DNA of 64,000 bases from Bretschneidera sinensis (GCA_023935145.1 CM043705.1:16560501-16624500), one strand, 5' to 3'; numbered from the stretch's first letter, positions 11,209 through 23,203 are shown. Notes: generated from the letters alone by a model not told the origin. Program-made: numbers and translations.

Positions 11209-14181
11209 CTAAATTGAAGACAGTAGAAAAAGTTAATATATGGAAATAATGCTGAAAAGTTGAAGAATAATAGGAAAACAAACTTAAACAAAAAAAATTG
11301 ACAAATATGACAATACATAAAAATACAATAAAGGTTATATTTTTCAAGGGAGCCAACAAGAAAGATAAATAAATAAAATAAATAAATAAAATTAAAAAGA
11401 GGGTTAGACATGAGCACAAGAAATTCTAGAGAGCATGCATCATGCATTGAATGTTAACTGCGATAACAAAAAGCAATAAGCTTTCTAAAAGCATAATAAG
11501 GTCACATATAAATACATTGTAGGACCTAGTAAAAATACAAGTTTAAAATATTGTAAAGAAAAGTTAATAGTTAGCATTTACAATAGAATATAAACGGCTT
11601 AGCCAAGTAAAAAGAATATAAAGCATATGGGACAAGCCTCTCTATTCTTCAATTGGTCCTTTATAATTTCAAATCAAATTGAACTGACTTTAACATATAA
11701 AGGGAACCAAACCAAACTGAATTTATCCTTTTGGGCGTTTTTTTCTCCATCGATCTTATGGGGAAAAAATTTATGAATATATATTTAACACAATTTCATA
11801 CTAAATCTTCAAGTCCAAAATCCAAAGGACAAAAATACTCAAAATACTTTTTTCACTAGAAAACATAACACATGATACAAGTTTGATTTTTTAATGTTAT
11901 TTAATATATTTGCAATGAGTTTATTAGATAAGAGTGGGTGTACCTGATAAAAGTGAGCGTATAATAAGAGTAAAAACTTACTATGATAATAAACATACTA
12001 TTTTATATTACATCTAGGTGGTTCAATTCAGTTTTGTTCTTTTTCCTCAAATTTTATGTGCAAACCTAATAATTCAATCGGTTTTTCAAAATTATAAAAC
12101 AAGTCGAACCAATTAAAAAAAAAAAAAAAAAACTAAACCAATTGTACTAATTTGGTTTGTTTTAGCGGTTTATCTGGTTCAACCAACACCCCTATGAACC
12201 ACAACATTACATTCTCTAAGTAAGTCAAAAAGAACATTTTCTTTGATAATGAAGAAGTAAAGGAGGATATAGTTTCTCAAATGGCATAATTCTATGGCCT
12301 TTATAAAGGAGACTATTTTAAGGTCAGTGTAACTTTCAATATATCCAGCAAGAAAACCTAGGACAGATGCCTAATCATTTGGAGAATTGCACCAACCACA
12401 GATAAGCAAGCTCAAATCATAGTTAGCTTGCCATACCGAAGGGTATTCCCAGAAACAAGTCCATGTTCACAAGCAAGCTTGGTTTAACTGTACCTTAAAT
12501 CATGGTCAAGGCTAAAAGAAGATTCCCAAAACATATGAAGTCCCTCTCATAACGGATCATGTGTCTACGTGAAAAGAAGTAATGATTCCATTGGATATCT
12601 TAGCAATTCACCACAAAGGCATGCCTCACACAAAATATCTTGTCTCACTAGGTCACAACTATTCACTAGAACCATATTTTCAGTCCGTTTTCCATTCCAT
12701 GAAAGCAAAAAGAAACAGAAAGCACAAAGGCATGCATGCAAGCATAGCACATGGTTACCTCTGAAGCTGGCAGCTAAATTAAAATACTATGAAGTAGGAG
12801 TGGCAGGGATCCTTCAACAAGCTTCAGATTTAATTTTGAATTCTTATCCTCAACTACTACTTATGAATCATAATAATAAAGAAATTTAGCCATAGAAAAG
12901 TTTCCAGCGTGATAACTCCATAAACTAAACACAATCTAAATAGTCATGTAGAAGCCTCTCCCTAATTATATAAAATAGGCAGAAGACAGACACATGACAT
13001 AACAGGTAAACTCATGCAGGTTTCCAATTAAAATTTTAGATTCTCAGTAAGTTTCAAAGTGTCCATGCCTTTTACCTTGCAGCCTTTAGGCTACGGCCTT
13101 CTTGAATTTCAAAAACTAACCTAGTCCAGCACATTTCCCCAATGGCTCAAATTTACAGTATAACAACGCACCAAATCAGTGAGCAGAAACTACAGATGCA
13201 TATACTACACATTGAACCACTACGCTTTAGATTCGCATGACAATCATGAAGTTCCAATTAGTTTGTAAAACTGAGTGGAGAAGAAAAGAAAAAAAAAAAA
13301 AGAGGTACATAAATAGAACTTGAAAATAAATTAAAATGTCATTCTAAATTTATCTACAGAAAAAATTCGAACTGAACTGTTTGGATGTGGGCTCAACATA
13401 TTTCAAACAAGCTTTTAACGATAGGATAGCAAAGTTTTAACCAAAACCGTCCCAATTGTGACTAAAAGCCCAAAATCCGAACCAACATAATGTGCATAAA
13501 GCAATACTATATGCATGTCTAGGCATGCAAATCTTTTTGTGTACCACTTGGATCAATAATTCATTATTCCACTGCAAAACTAATGTAGACAAATCTACCA
13601 AGAGCAAAACCTAGAGTCTCTTCAGGCATTTCTCCCTTGCTCCGTTCCGTGGCCAAGAGAGTGAAGGAAATGAAAACAACAAAGTTTGGATGACATACCA
13701 AAGCAAGTGTTAAGGTCGGGAGTATAAACTCGTGTGAATATCCTTAGAACTCCACTCGGTTAAAGCATAATAAAAAAATACGCCCGAATTGAGTTGACTT
13801 CTCCTTCCTTTCATCGGTCCAGAGACAAAAACAACACAAAACTGATAATTTTCTGTCCTTTATCTTTCCTTCGCTTTCCTAGAAACCAAACAGAACCGCT
13901 AACAAACAAAACTTATACAACAATAAACAAAATCCACAGTCAAGTTACACCATACGTACACGTATACAAATTACACTCATTTCATAGAACAAAGAAAATC
14001 GGAGAGATAAACAGAACAATGTGCAAACAAAACTTGAAACTATCAAATTCAGAGGAAAAAAAATTAACAATTACAACTTAAACTGTAATCACATATCCAA
14101 AAGAGAGATTGCTTGAAGAATGAGAGAGGAAAAAATTAGGTTGTTATTAAGAATAATTAACTTAGAAGTAGAAGAACGGAC
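11209..14181 (-). other. Inferred 5' UTR intron of the LPP gene
   Basis: Directly before the start codon the minus strand reads TTCAATTTAG then TGAAAA then ATG, a good acceptor with only six bases of untranslated exon. A candidate donor, GCAG then GTCCGT, is at 14181. The interval has no coding potential, so a long leader intron is likely, as in other plant LPP genes. It holds AT-rich sequence, poly(A) runs (12116-12132, 13287-13300) and a possible MITE (12010-12195). Confidence 0.45.
12010..12195. repeat. Possible degenerate hAT-type MITE in the leader intron
   Basis: The right end reads GGTTCAACCAACACCCCTA, the reverse complement of a terminus common in plant hAT MITEs. The left end (CTAGGTGGTTCAATTCAG) is only a partial match to it. 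The interior is AT-rich with GGTTT/AAACC-like inverted motifs and an A run. The boundaries are uncertain. Confidence 0.3.
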
Positions 14182-14290
14182 CTGCAAGAATTTGAATAAC
14201 TTCCAAAAAGAAAAGGAATTGCAGTAATATTTTGAGAGTGAGAGAGTTTAAACTGAAGATTAAGAAAGAGAAATATAGAGTGAAAAAAGA
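14182..14290 (-). other. Inferred non-coding first exon and start region of LPP
   Basis: The minus strand here is pyrimidine-rich with CTCTCTCAC runs, as in plant 5' leaders, and ends in TTCTTGCAG next to a GT donor (14181). A weak TATA-like string, CTCTATATTT, lies at 14271-14280. This is an inference from gene position and base composition; only a transcript would fix it. Confidence 0.35.
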
Positions 14291-14564
14291 AAAGAAAAAA
14301 AAGCGCGTAAATATCATCATGGTTTCTTTTCAAATAGGACAAAATTGTAAATAGGCAAGGTTCGTTTTCACCAAATCAGGCAAACAATGTTTTTGTTGAA
14401 ACGGCTTCAAACACGAGGAATCTAGGGGAATGTATTTTGGATTTGTTGGCACTTGAGTGCACCAAGAGACAGACAGAAAGCGAACAAAAAGAAACTAAGA
14501 ATTCGATTCGTTGAAAATGAGATTTTAAAGTACTTTAACCAATTTTAGTTTATTCATAAAACCT

Positions 14565-14960
14565 ATTAAAAAAATTCTTCTTAAGTTTATAGTTAAACAG
14601 TAATTTATTTATTGATTTTTGAAATGATAATTTAATTTTTAACTTTATCAATTTGAAGTAATTTAACTCATTAGTTTCATTTCGATAAAATTCTAACAAA
14701 AAAATTATCGACAAACTTAATATATTTACTAATTTGACACATTAGATAAAAAATATATTAAATTTTTCGATAGTTTAAGTATATAACATGACAGGTTAGT
14801 AAATATATTAAGTTTTTGATAATTTTTTTATTAGAATTTGATCTGATTCACAAATGAATTGAATTGCTTTAAACTGACAAAGTAATAAGTTAAATTATCT
14901 TTTTTAAAAACTCAAAAAATAAACTGTTATTTTACCCTTAAACTAAAAAAAATTTTATAA
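14565..14960. repeat. Foldback MITE with long inverted arms upstream of LPP
   Basis: The left arm (about 14565-14740) and the right arm (about 14780-14960) are imperfect reverse complements over most of their length. For example, ACAAACTTAATATATTTAC near 14712-14730 pairs with GTAAATATATTAAGTTTTTG near 14799-14818. The outer TTAAGTTTATAGTTAAACAG pairs with CTGTTATTTTACCCTTAAAC. The DNA is non-coding and about 80% A+T. The arms make up nearly the whole element, leaving a short centre. It sits roughly 280 bp upstream of the inferred LPP start. Confidence 0.75.
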
Positions 14961-15799
14961 TTAAACAAAAAAAGTTTTACTAAAATCGTCAGGGAAATTT
15001 GTAATGAAATGAAAAAAATTCAAACAAAACAATTTGTTAGTGTTGATGCTTTGCTTTATTGTGTACTTTCAAGAAGAAACGTGAATGGACCGAGTCTGAA
15101 AAAACGTGAAAATACCTACAAATTTGAGTGTTGGACTTACTTTTTCAACATCGCTAGCTATTGATAATACCATTGTCTAACAGTCCCTTTTCTATCCTTA
15201 TATTCTTTGCTTCATTGCTTGGCTTTGGTATTACCTCTTTTGTTCTTTACCCTTAATATTCAATGCCTTTAAGAAAAAGAAAAAGGTGGCATGTAACAAG
15301 ACAATTTTCGTTCATATAGATAAATAAAGACCCAAGTAATTAAAAAATTAACCCGCTACCCAACGAACTTCTTTTGGTAAAAAAAAAAAAAAAAAGGGAG
15401 ATTCTACTTGGTGATTGGTGTTGATGGGTGTAGTTTGTGATATAGTTAGCCTTTTTTTATTTTTTCAAAAATGGATCATGCTAATACGTGTACATGATTC
15501 ATTTTTAAATCAATAAATACATTTACTACACCACACATTATACCATTTTAGTACTGAAGTCTATAGAAAATATATATAAAAAAAAATATCAAGAGAAGGT
15601 TGAATTCAATGAAAACATTAGCATGAAAGCAGGTTATACCTAATTAAGGTCACCCTAATATGGAGTAATAGATTATTTTCAAGGTTATGTCATAATTCAA
15701 TTGGTAGATACATTTTTGCGAAAGTCTAGATTTTAGTTCAACTTCTATCACCTCTAATCGTCCTATATACAGTCAAAAAAATACAAACCAATAAGAGGT
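14961..15799. other. AT-rich intergenic DNA
   Basis: I see no gene here. There is a run of A at 15380-15395. A small imperfect hairpin has arms AAAAATGGATCATG and CATGATTCATTTTT (15468-15507). Otherwise it is unstructured AT-rich sequence. Confidence 0.5.
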
Positions 15800-16029
15800 T
15801 GATACATGAATCATTAAGGATCAATGAGTAATTTTATAACTCAAAGGCATAGACCAATCACGTGATGACATATGGTGTCTAAAGGATGGGATCAAATCAT
15901 CCCAAAAACCTTAGGTCCCCATCATATGTAAAAGAGGACTCTCACTCACAAAGGTATCTCTTTCATAACTATCTAACTCTCTCAAATGTCTTATCTCTAA
16001 TAATACTGACTTGAGTATTGGAGAGTCCT
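15800..16029 (+). repeat. Left LTR-like repeat of the LARD candidate
   Basis: It aligns with 18739-18972. Shared landmarks are ATCATTAAGGA, AGTAATTTTATAACTCAAA, CCAATCACGTGA, CCCTAGGTCCC or a close variant, and AATGTCTTATCTCTAATAA. Similarity ends at GAGAGTCCT. Confidence 0.65.
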
Positions 16030-17399
16030 CCCGGAGTACCTAAATATCCCATTAAAGATGAGCAACAGATCTGCCACAAGCACAAACACAAAATCATTTC
16101 ATCAAGTCTAAGAAAAATGAGAGAGAAAACAAAAAATGGAGAAAAATAAAGAAAAAGTTTTTGCCACCGCAAAATCGATGGGAAACCAAACCCTCCCCCC
16201 TAGATTTGCAACAATGCAGTGGTCAATGGTGAAATTTGACCAACCATCAGCTTCGCTAGCCTCCGATCTACAAGTCTACAAAATTTCAAGGCAAACAGAT
16301 GTTGGAAACTCATCTAATGTCGACGCCAAAGTTTGTCAGAAAATCGGATATTTACCATCCAATCCGCACAAATCTAGCGGTCAATGGAAGAAATGGACTA
16401 CACCACCAAAATCATCTCTTTTAGATCTATAGATCTAAAAATTTTCAAGGAAAACGGATGTCAGAAAATCCTCCAATGTTGCGGCTAAAACTCGCCAAAA
16501 AACTGAACATTTGCCATAAGATCTATGAAGATCCGACAGTTAATGGTAAAAACCGACTGCACCATTGCATTCGTTAGCCTTCGATCTACGTATGTGCAAA
16601 TTTTTACACTCAGTGAAGATCAGATAAAGGTTCACTGATGATTGACAAATATCACAGCGATGAAAACTCTCACAAAGTTCAAACCCATGTTGAAGAAGCT
16701 GACATTAGCAACAGGTCAGCACTGACATTAGCAAAATGTTATACACAATCAACGTTGACATCAACGACACCATATCAGCTCTAAGTGGCCCCAATTCCAT
16801 GTCAGCAACGCCACATCAACTCTAAGTGGCTCCACAATGCCTCGCCAACACCAAGTATCTTTACTGTGCCACATCAACAGTTGACATCATGGCCACGTTA
16901 GTTGGTTCAACTAGAGTTGACCAACCAATCAAATCTTTGACCAACCTGTTTAGCCATTCTAATATCAGTTTTTGATATTTTCATATTGATTTCCAATTTT
17001 TTTCGATGAGCTCTTTCCAAATTCAAAATTTTAATTTCAAAATTTTGTTGGCGGAAGTGAGTTTCTAGCAAATGGTCAATGAAAAAAGCATTATTTATTC
17101 ATTAAAGGGCTCCAAATGCACCCCAAAATTCAAGCTACCACTACTCACATTGTCAGGTCCAATCTAAACTATATCTCTTTACACTTTTAGCCTAGCTTCA
17201 TAGTAGTTTCAATTCTTTGCAATAAAATTGTTATCAGTTTGAGTGAATATTATGCAAAATTGCTTAAACAAGTGTGGTACTAGAAAGGTGAAATTCTGAG
17301 ACCACTGTGCTATGATAAATCAAAACATTGTCAGAAAAAATTTACAAATGCTCCAAACGGGGGAAGGGGGAATGGGATTGAGGTTAACTACAATTGCAA

Positions 17400-17830
17400 A
17401 ATACCTCAACAAAAACACTTGGTAGGATTTTCATCTAATATATTGAGTGGAGAACGCCAGGATTACCAAAAACATTTGATAAGATTTTCATTCAAATACT
17501 AAATGGGGGATGCCAAGATCACCAAAAACCACTTAGTACGCAAATACCGAGTGGGGGATGCCATGATTGCCAAAATAACACTTGGTAAGCAAATATCGAG
17601 TGGGGGATGCCATGATCATCAAAACACACTCGGTAGGATTTTCATACAAAATACCGAGTGAGGAATGCCAAGATCATCAACTATACTTAGTAGGATTTTC
17701 ATCCAAAATACCGAGTGGGAAACATCAAGATCTCCAATAATACTTGGTAGGATTTTCATCCAAAAAACCGAGTGAGGAATGCCAAGATCATAAAAAACAC
17801 TTAGTGGGATTCTAATACAAATACCGAGTA
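17400..17830. repeat. Minisatellite array 1 (about 8 units of 50-60 bp)
   Basis: The repeated core is ACTTGGTAGGATTTTCAT, then CAAATACCGAGTGGGGGATG, then CCAAGATCACCAAAA, with drift and small deletions. Anchor motifs fall near 17442, 17503, 17547, 17597, 17656, 17711, 17768 and 17824. It is non-coding. Confidence 0.8.
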
Positions 17831-18380
17831 AGGACCCACTGAAGTCCTCCAGACAAAAGTGAGAGCACCAATGAATTGCTCCACTAGGACCCAATGAAGT
17901 CTTCCAAACAAAAGTGAGAGCACCAATGAGTTGCTCCACTAGGACCCACTGAAGTCCTAAAAAAAACAAGAGCACTAAAGAGTTTCTCCACTTGAACTCA
18001 CTGAAGTCCTCCAACCAGAAATGAGAGCACCGACAAGCTGCTCCACTCAAACTTATTGAAGTCTCCAAAATCATAAGGGAGAGCATCGACAAACTGTTCC
18101 ACTCAGACCTACTAAAAGTCCTCAAAATAAAAATGAGAGCATCGATGAATCGCTCACTCGGACATAATTAAGTCCTCAAAACATAAGAAATAGCACCAAC
18201 GAGCTAATCGACTCGGACTAAATGAAGTCCTCTAACTCGAAGTGAGAGCACTGAAAACCTACTCCACTCAGACTCACTGAAGTTTCTAAAATTAAAAGGA
18301 AAGCACTTACAAACTACTCTACTCAGACTCACTGAAGTCTCCAAAACCAAACTGAAGTCTCCAAAACCAAAAGTGTCGTA
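17831..18380. repeat. Minisatellite array 2 (about 10 units of about 55 bp)
   Basis: The repeated core is GACTCACTGAAGTCCTCCA, then AAAGTGAGAGCACC, then GAGCTGCTCCACT. Anchors fall near 17838, 17892, 17950, 18000, 18056, 18110, 18168, 18222, 18277 and 18333. It directly follows array 1 but has a different unit. Open frames across it on the minus strand are a by-product of the repeat. Confidence 0.8.
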
Positions 18381-18738
18381 CCAAAGAGATGCCCTACCTC
18401 GGATGATTTCACACTCAAAATCCGAACACAAGGCTCCAAAGAAAGCCAATCCACCTCAGAGGAGATTGTACTTCTAGTCCAAACTAAAGGCCTTTAGGAG
18501 GTACACCACCTTGGAGGGCTTCAAGCCTCAAGTCGAAGCTGAAAACCCTTAAGAGGCATTCCACTTCGAACAGCTTTAAGTCTCAAGGCACCGAGCTCCA
18601 GGTATCAAGCATAGTGAAACCATGGGAATCAAATTCAAATGATGTATTCTTCAATCGGAACTACTTCATCGAGCTATAATTTACGTCTAAGAAAATAGAG
18701 GTTTATGATATAGCCAAAAATATACCTACTAATCAAAG

Positions 18739-18972
18739 ATCAACACGTGACAATCATTAAGGACCAACAAGTAATTTTATAACTCAAAGACATAATCCAA
18801 TCACGTGAGAACATGTAGCACCTAAGGGATAGGATTAAATCACCCCTAAAACCCTAGGTCCCTATCATATATAAAAGAAGACTCTCACTCATAAAGGTAT
18901 ATTTCTGATAACTCTTTACCCCTCTTAAATGTCTTATCTCTAATAACACTAACTTTAGCATCAGAGAGTTCT
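18739..18972 (+). repeat. Right LTR-like repeat of the LARD candidate
   Basis: It is the partner of 15800-16029. It ends at GAGAGTTCT, after which the two copies lose similarity about 60 bp before the next element begins at 19033. Confidence 0.65.
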
Positions 18973-19032
18973 AATCAAAGAAAAATAAGACATACTATAG
19001 TAATTTTCAACCATGTGGAATAGTGTATTACT

Positions 19033-19042
19033 TGTTGAGAGT
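19033..19042 (+). repeat. First 10 bp of the split left LTR (outer element)
   Basis: It reads TGTTGAGAGT, the LTR start, with the last five bases (AGAGT) also serving as the target-site duplication of the inserted Athila-like element. The LTR resumes at 37624. Confidence 0.75.
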
Positions 19043-19078
19043 TGATGAGAGTCATAAAATGCATCTTAACAGTACTTA
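19043..19078 (+). repeat. First 36 bp of the split left LTR (Athila-like element)
   Basis: It starts TGATGAGAGTCATAA and matches 36334-36369 closely. It ends with ACTTA, the target site of the inner chromovirus, and continues at 28581. Confidence 0.85.
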
Positions 19079-19360
19079 TGTAATACCCGTATTTGTAAAA
19101 TAAGGGTAAAGAAGTAATTTAATAAATATGACATAAAATTTAAAATAAAGTCTATGTGAAAGGTTTATTAGTATTTGAATGTCTCAAAAGATTTAAAAAG
19201 TTTGGAGAAGACAAAAGGTGAAGGAGACAAAAATAAAATAAGATAAAATAATAATAATAACAATAAAACCTTTCTGGACATTACTGTTCCAGAAGGCAGA
19301 AAAAAAAAGTAAAGAGATAAAGTAAAATAAATAAAGAAATAAAAATGAACAGCAAAACGT

Positions 19361-19387
19361 GGCAGCAGGTGGCAGCCACCTGCTGCC
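19361..19387. repeat. Perfect hairpin in the LTR (12-bp arms, 3-nt loop)
   Basis: The arms are GGCAGCAGGTGG and CCACCTGCTGCC, and the loop is CAG. The structure recurs with substitutions in the other LTRs of this family, at 26766, near 45292, near 51474 and near 57685. Confidence 0.85.
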
Positions 19388-19522
19388 AATTTGATTTCTT
19401 ATTAACAAGTGTAAAGGAAGACAAGATAAGGCCTAACAAGTGTCCCTAAGGTGGCAAGTTTAGGGAGATTGCCAATGTTTACAAGGAATGTGCTGCAGAG
19501 ATTTTTTAAGGCAACAACTTGG

Positions 19523-19530
19523 TATATATA
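19523..19530 (+). promoter_or_regulatory. TATA box of the Tekay/Del-like 5' LTR
   Basis: TATATATA lies about 445 bp into the LTR, with a matching copy in the 3' LTR near 26928. It probably sets the start of the genomic transcript near 19555. Confidence 0.5.
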
Positions 19531-21137
19531 CACTGCCGTGAACTAAATAGTAGCACGTATCACATTGTTAAGTTTTCTTTTCACTATTTTGTTTCTCTAA
19601 ATATTTGAAGACCAAAAGAAATATTGAAATAGTAAAGTTTTGAAAGGGTTTACGGTGGAAATTTTACGAAAAGATATCGAAAAAATAGAAGGTAATAGCG
19701 TAATAATTATTTTTGAATTTTTAGCATTTATAAAATTTTGCGAAAATCAAAGTGAAAATTTTCAAAGGGTATGATTTATGAAAAATTTAGGAAAATAATT
19801 AGAAATTTAATATTAATATTATGTCAAGTGTTGACGAACAACGACTGGAGGAAATTCCTGAGGGAAGCGAGAAAGACAAGGAAGTGATCCACAAATAGCT
19901 TTAAGTGCTACTTGGTGAGTTGAATTTATTTAAGTAATCTAAATAAGAAAATTGAATATCTAGTAATAATATTAAAATAAATTGTTAGTTATACTTTGGT
20001 GGTAGATAAAATTTAATTGATATGGAAGATATAAATTTTGGATATGTAGTAAATTATTAACGAAGAAATAATATTTGTGGGAATAATAAGTAGATTTAAC
20101 AATAAAAGTAATAAGTGAAATTCTTGATGAGCTATGGTTGATGTGTAATATGAATTATGAGGAGATGAAATTTTGTGAATCTTGACAAGTTAAGATGGAT
20201 GAGTTGATATGAACTATTATGAGGGGAATTTAGTGAAATTTTTGTAATAAGTTGAGGAAAGACATGATAGCAAATTTTAAATAATTGGAGTTCCCGTGTT
20301 GTTTATATTACTGTCCATATGCATATTTCATATTATTGTTCATGTGCATTTAATAATATAACCGAAAAAACCGGGAAGGGGCCAGTCTAATGGAACAATT
20401 GTGACAGCCGGTATATGCTATAAATAAATTCCATGACAACCGAGATAAGCTGTAAAGAACCGGGAAGGGGTCTGTCTAAGATAATAATAACCTGTCAGCA
20501 GGTGGGGAGACATCCCCATCATAATCATTCACGCATTGCATCTGTTTTAATTATTGCTTGCAATTATTGAAATGCTGATGTGTGAGGTATTATGGTAAAT
20601 TTAGTTATAGTTGGATTGGCCTTATAAAGAGATTTTTACAGTGAGAAAAAAATGTAGAAATATGATAAGATAGAAATTATTAAATGTTTAGACATTATGC
20701 GATTATCCAGTTATAGGAGAAATAAATAATTAAATATTACCGGACAATTTATGAGACTAGAATACTTTTAGTAAATTTAATTCACTGAGTTTGTGAAGCT
20801 CACCCCTCATTGTACAATGATTTCAGGTAACAAACAGAACAATTAGTCTGGTGAGGTTAAGGGTCAAATAGATTCATTCTCTGTAAGCCACGTACTTATC
20901 AATTTCCTCAGATTATTGAGAAGATGGAATAAATATTTTATTTGTAAATATTCATGCATCTTACATTGTATATTATGTGTAAATTAATATCAGATTTACA
21001 TCTCCCTTGTCGAGGGTGGATGATCTAAATAAAAAATTTCTGTTAGTGTTTGTTGCATTTATGTGTCGTGCTGGGATTCTCAAAATGTGATGACACCGTC
21101 TCGGGGGTGGCCAACCTGGGATGGGTCATTACAATTT

Positions 21138-21149
21138 TGGTATCAGAGC
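21138..21149 (+). other. Primer binding site (initiator tRNA-Met type)
   Basis: TGGTATCAGAGC is found four bases after the end of the LTR, an exact match to the usual plant site. Confidence 0.9.
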
Positions 21150-21221
21150 ATTAGATTTTAAGATTATGTAGATTTCATGAGAACTTAAAAAGTGGAAGAT
21201 TTAAATAAATTATATTCTTAA

Positions 21222-22615
21222 ATGCAGAGTCTGAGGATGACGTGTTTTCGTTCGAGAGTTAGAGGTAGAGTTCGGAATGAGAGGGGACGTGGTAGACCCC
21301 CAAGTTTTAGAAGAGAGGAAGCAGATGAGGAAGTTGAGTCGGTGACTCCTGTAAGGGAACATGGTGATAGTGCAGGTAATATGAGTAGAGCAGGGAAAGT
21401 ATCTGAGAGTAGGAATTAAGAGAGACTCTTAATCTGGCTTTAGAGATGATGAATGCAGCTGAAGAAAGGGCTGCTAATTTACAGAGAAGATTAGAGGAAA
21501 GAGATAAAAGAGAACCGGATATGGTGAGGTAAGAGGTTCCTGAGGGAGGGGTATTTGCAAATGAGATGCAAGGGGATTGTTTTGTGAAGTTTCTTAAGTT
21601 TAAACCTCAGTTTTTTAGAGGATCAGCAAATTCGACGGAAGCTAGGCAATAGATTAGGCACGTGGAGAAATATTTTGAGGTTTTACCAGTGTCAGATAGA
21701 CAGAAGGTGGCTTTTGCTTCCTTTATGTTGGAGGGTGAGGTTTCTCAACGGTGGGAGGATATTTTGCCCAGGGTGAGCACACGGGTAGATCAACCTTTGA
21801 CCTGGAGTAAGTTTAAGGACGAGTTCTTTGCAAATTACATCCCAGATTCCTTTCGGGCATAATAAGAAAGAGACTTTATTCACCTAAGGCAGAGAAATTT
21901 ATCGGTGGTTGAATATAATAGTAAATTTATAGCCCTGTCGAGATTTTTACCTGAGTTAGTGAATACAAATGAGATAAAATGTAAGATATTTTTAGACGGA
22001 TTACACTATAATATTCGGACTAAACTCTCTTATATGGGCATAAGGAATTATGTTGTGTTGGTGGATAAAACATTGCAAATTGAGAAGGATCTGATGGAGT
22101 TGAGAGGTAGGAAGAATTGGCTGAAGAGGTCCAGATTTGAAGGATCTAGAGGTAGTAGTAGTATGGGTGTACAGGGTGGGAGACCACCCCAGATGGGGTG
22201 TTCTTTGTCACAAGGAACTGCGGTGCAGAGTCAGAGGCAAGCGGGATCTGTTGCCTCTGTAACTCAGAGTAATACTGGTGGGACCCATAAATTTGGGAGG
22301 CAAACTATGGGAAGTGGTAGTTATGGTAGAGGAATAAGTATGCCACCAGGGGAAAGTGGTAACATAATGTATGATCGAGAAGCAAGGGTATGCTTTAAAT
22401 GCAATCAGGCGGGGCATCTGGCTCGGAATTGCCCTATGCATATATACTTTGTATGTGGTAGGGGAGAACATGTAACTGCAGATTGTACAGCTAGAAAATC
22501 TGCTGACGTAGGTGTGGGGAGTGTGGGGAGGAGATCGATGGAGAGAGGTGGTGGATCAGGGGGTGTGCGGGACAGAGGTCAAGGATCAGTAATAGAGCGA
22601 GGACGTGGCAGTTAG
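21222..22615 (+). pseudogene. gag of the Tekay/Del-like element
   Basis: The N-terminus is Arg/Gly-rich (MTCFRSRVRGRVRNERGRG, with starts possible at 21222 or 21237). A frameshift and stops separate it from the Retrotrans_gag domain (21590-22120, with a VAFASFMLEGEVSQRWED-like core). A CCHC knuckle, CFKCNQAGHLARNC, lies at 22391-22432. A second knuckle follows but has Tyr in place of its first Cys (YFVCGRGEHVTADC). A Gly/Arg-rich tail ends at 22615. Gag forms the particle and binds the RNA. There is a TGG-to-TAG type stop near 21651 and two adjacent stops at 21860. Confidence 0.85.
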
Positions 22616-22645
22616 AGTCAGTCCAAAGATGGCAGAGTCTATGCA

Positions 22646-23203
22646 TTGACCCAACAGGATGCACAAGCCACACCTGATGTTGCTATGGGTACGATTTCTA
22701 TCCTTGGTAGGCCTGCTAGATTATTGATTGATCCTGGTGCAACTTATTCCTTTGTATCTAGTAGTTATATAAAATCTATTGGTGCTGGTGCTAGTGCTAG
22801 TTCTTTGATGCATGCCATTATTGTTAAGGTTCTTACGGGAGGTAAGGTTATTATCAAAACAATCTATTGAGGTTGTATGATTAATATTGCTAATAGAGAA
22901 TTTGAAGTTGATTTATTACCTTTAGATAAAACAGATTTTGATTTAATTCTGGGGATGAATTGGTTTTCTGCATGTCATGCTTGGGTAGATTGTTTTAGGA
23001 AAAATGTGATGTTCAAAATACCCGGACAGGAAGAGTTTAATTTTCAGGGAGAACGTAGGATCCTTGATAGTTGTCTTATTTCTACCTTAATTGCTAGTAA
23101 ATGGTTGATGAAGGGTTGTGAGGGGTATTTGGCATATGTGGCGGATTCTAGCAAAAAGGGTAAGAAGTTAGAAGAAATATTGGTAGTAAAAGGATTTTCC
23201 TGA
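22646..23203 (+). pseudogene. Aspartic protease region of the Tekay/Del-like element
   Basis: RPARLLIDPGATYSFVSSSY matches the active-site region of plant Gypsy proteases, with Pro after the catalytic Asp as is common in this lineage. LPLDKTDFDLILGMNW follows as the second conserved block. A stop at 22868-22870 and a frameshift near 23190 break the frame. Confidence 0.8.

Larger units (their letters stand above)
15800..18972 (+). mobile_element. Candidate non-autonomous LTR element with minisatellites
   Basis: Two direct repeats of about 230 bp (15800-16029 and 18739-18972) enclose about 2.7 kb with no protein-coding potential. Both repeats hold a TATA-like site (near 15925 and 18868) followed by AAAGAGGACTCTCACTCA-type sequence, as in an LTR U3/R. 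The interior has divergent repeats near 16150-16560 (each with GATCTACAA...TTTTCAAGG-like strings) and two minisatellite arrays. This fits a large retrotransposon derivative (LARD). The outer boundaries, PBS, PPT and target-site duplication are not resolved, and the right copy seems eroded. Confidence 0.55.
19079..21133 (+). repeat. 5' LTR of the Tekay/Del-like element
   Basis: It starts TGTAATACCCG and ends CGTTACA-like (CATTACA), next to the PBS. It contains a near-perfect hairpin (19361-19387), a TATA box (19523) and, near 20370-20500, short repeats built on GTGACAGCCGGTATATGCT. The inferred U3 is about 470 bp, leaving an unusually long R-U5 of about 1.6 kb. Confidence 0.93.

Noticed and set aside
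17619..18125. A 168-residue minus-strand ORF with repeated GIPHSVFWMKILPS-like units
   Set aside because: The repetition comes from the underlying minisatellite arrays, whose period happens to keep a frame partly open. There is no homology, no start context, and neighbouring units carry stops.
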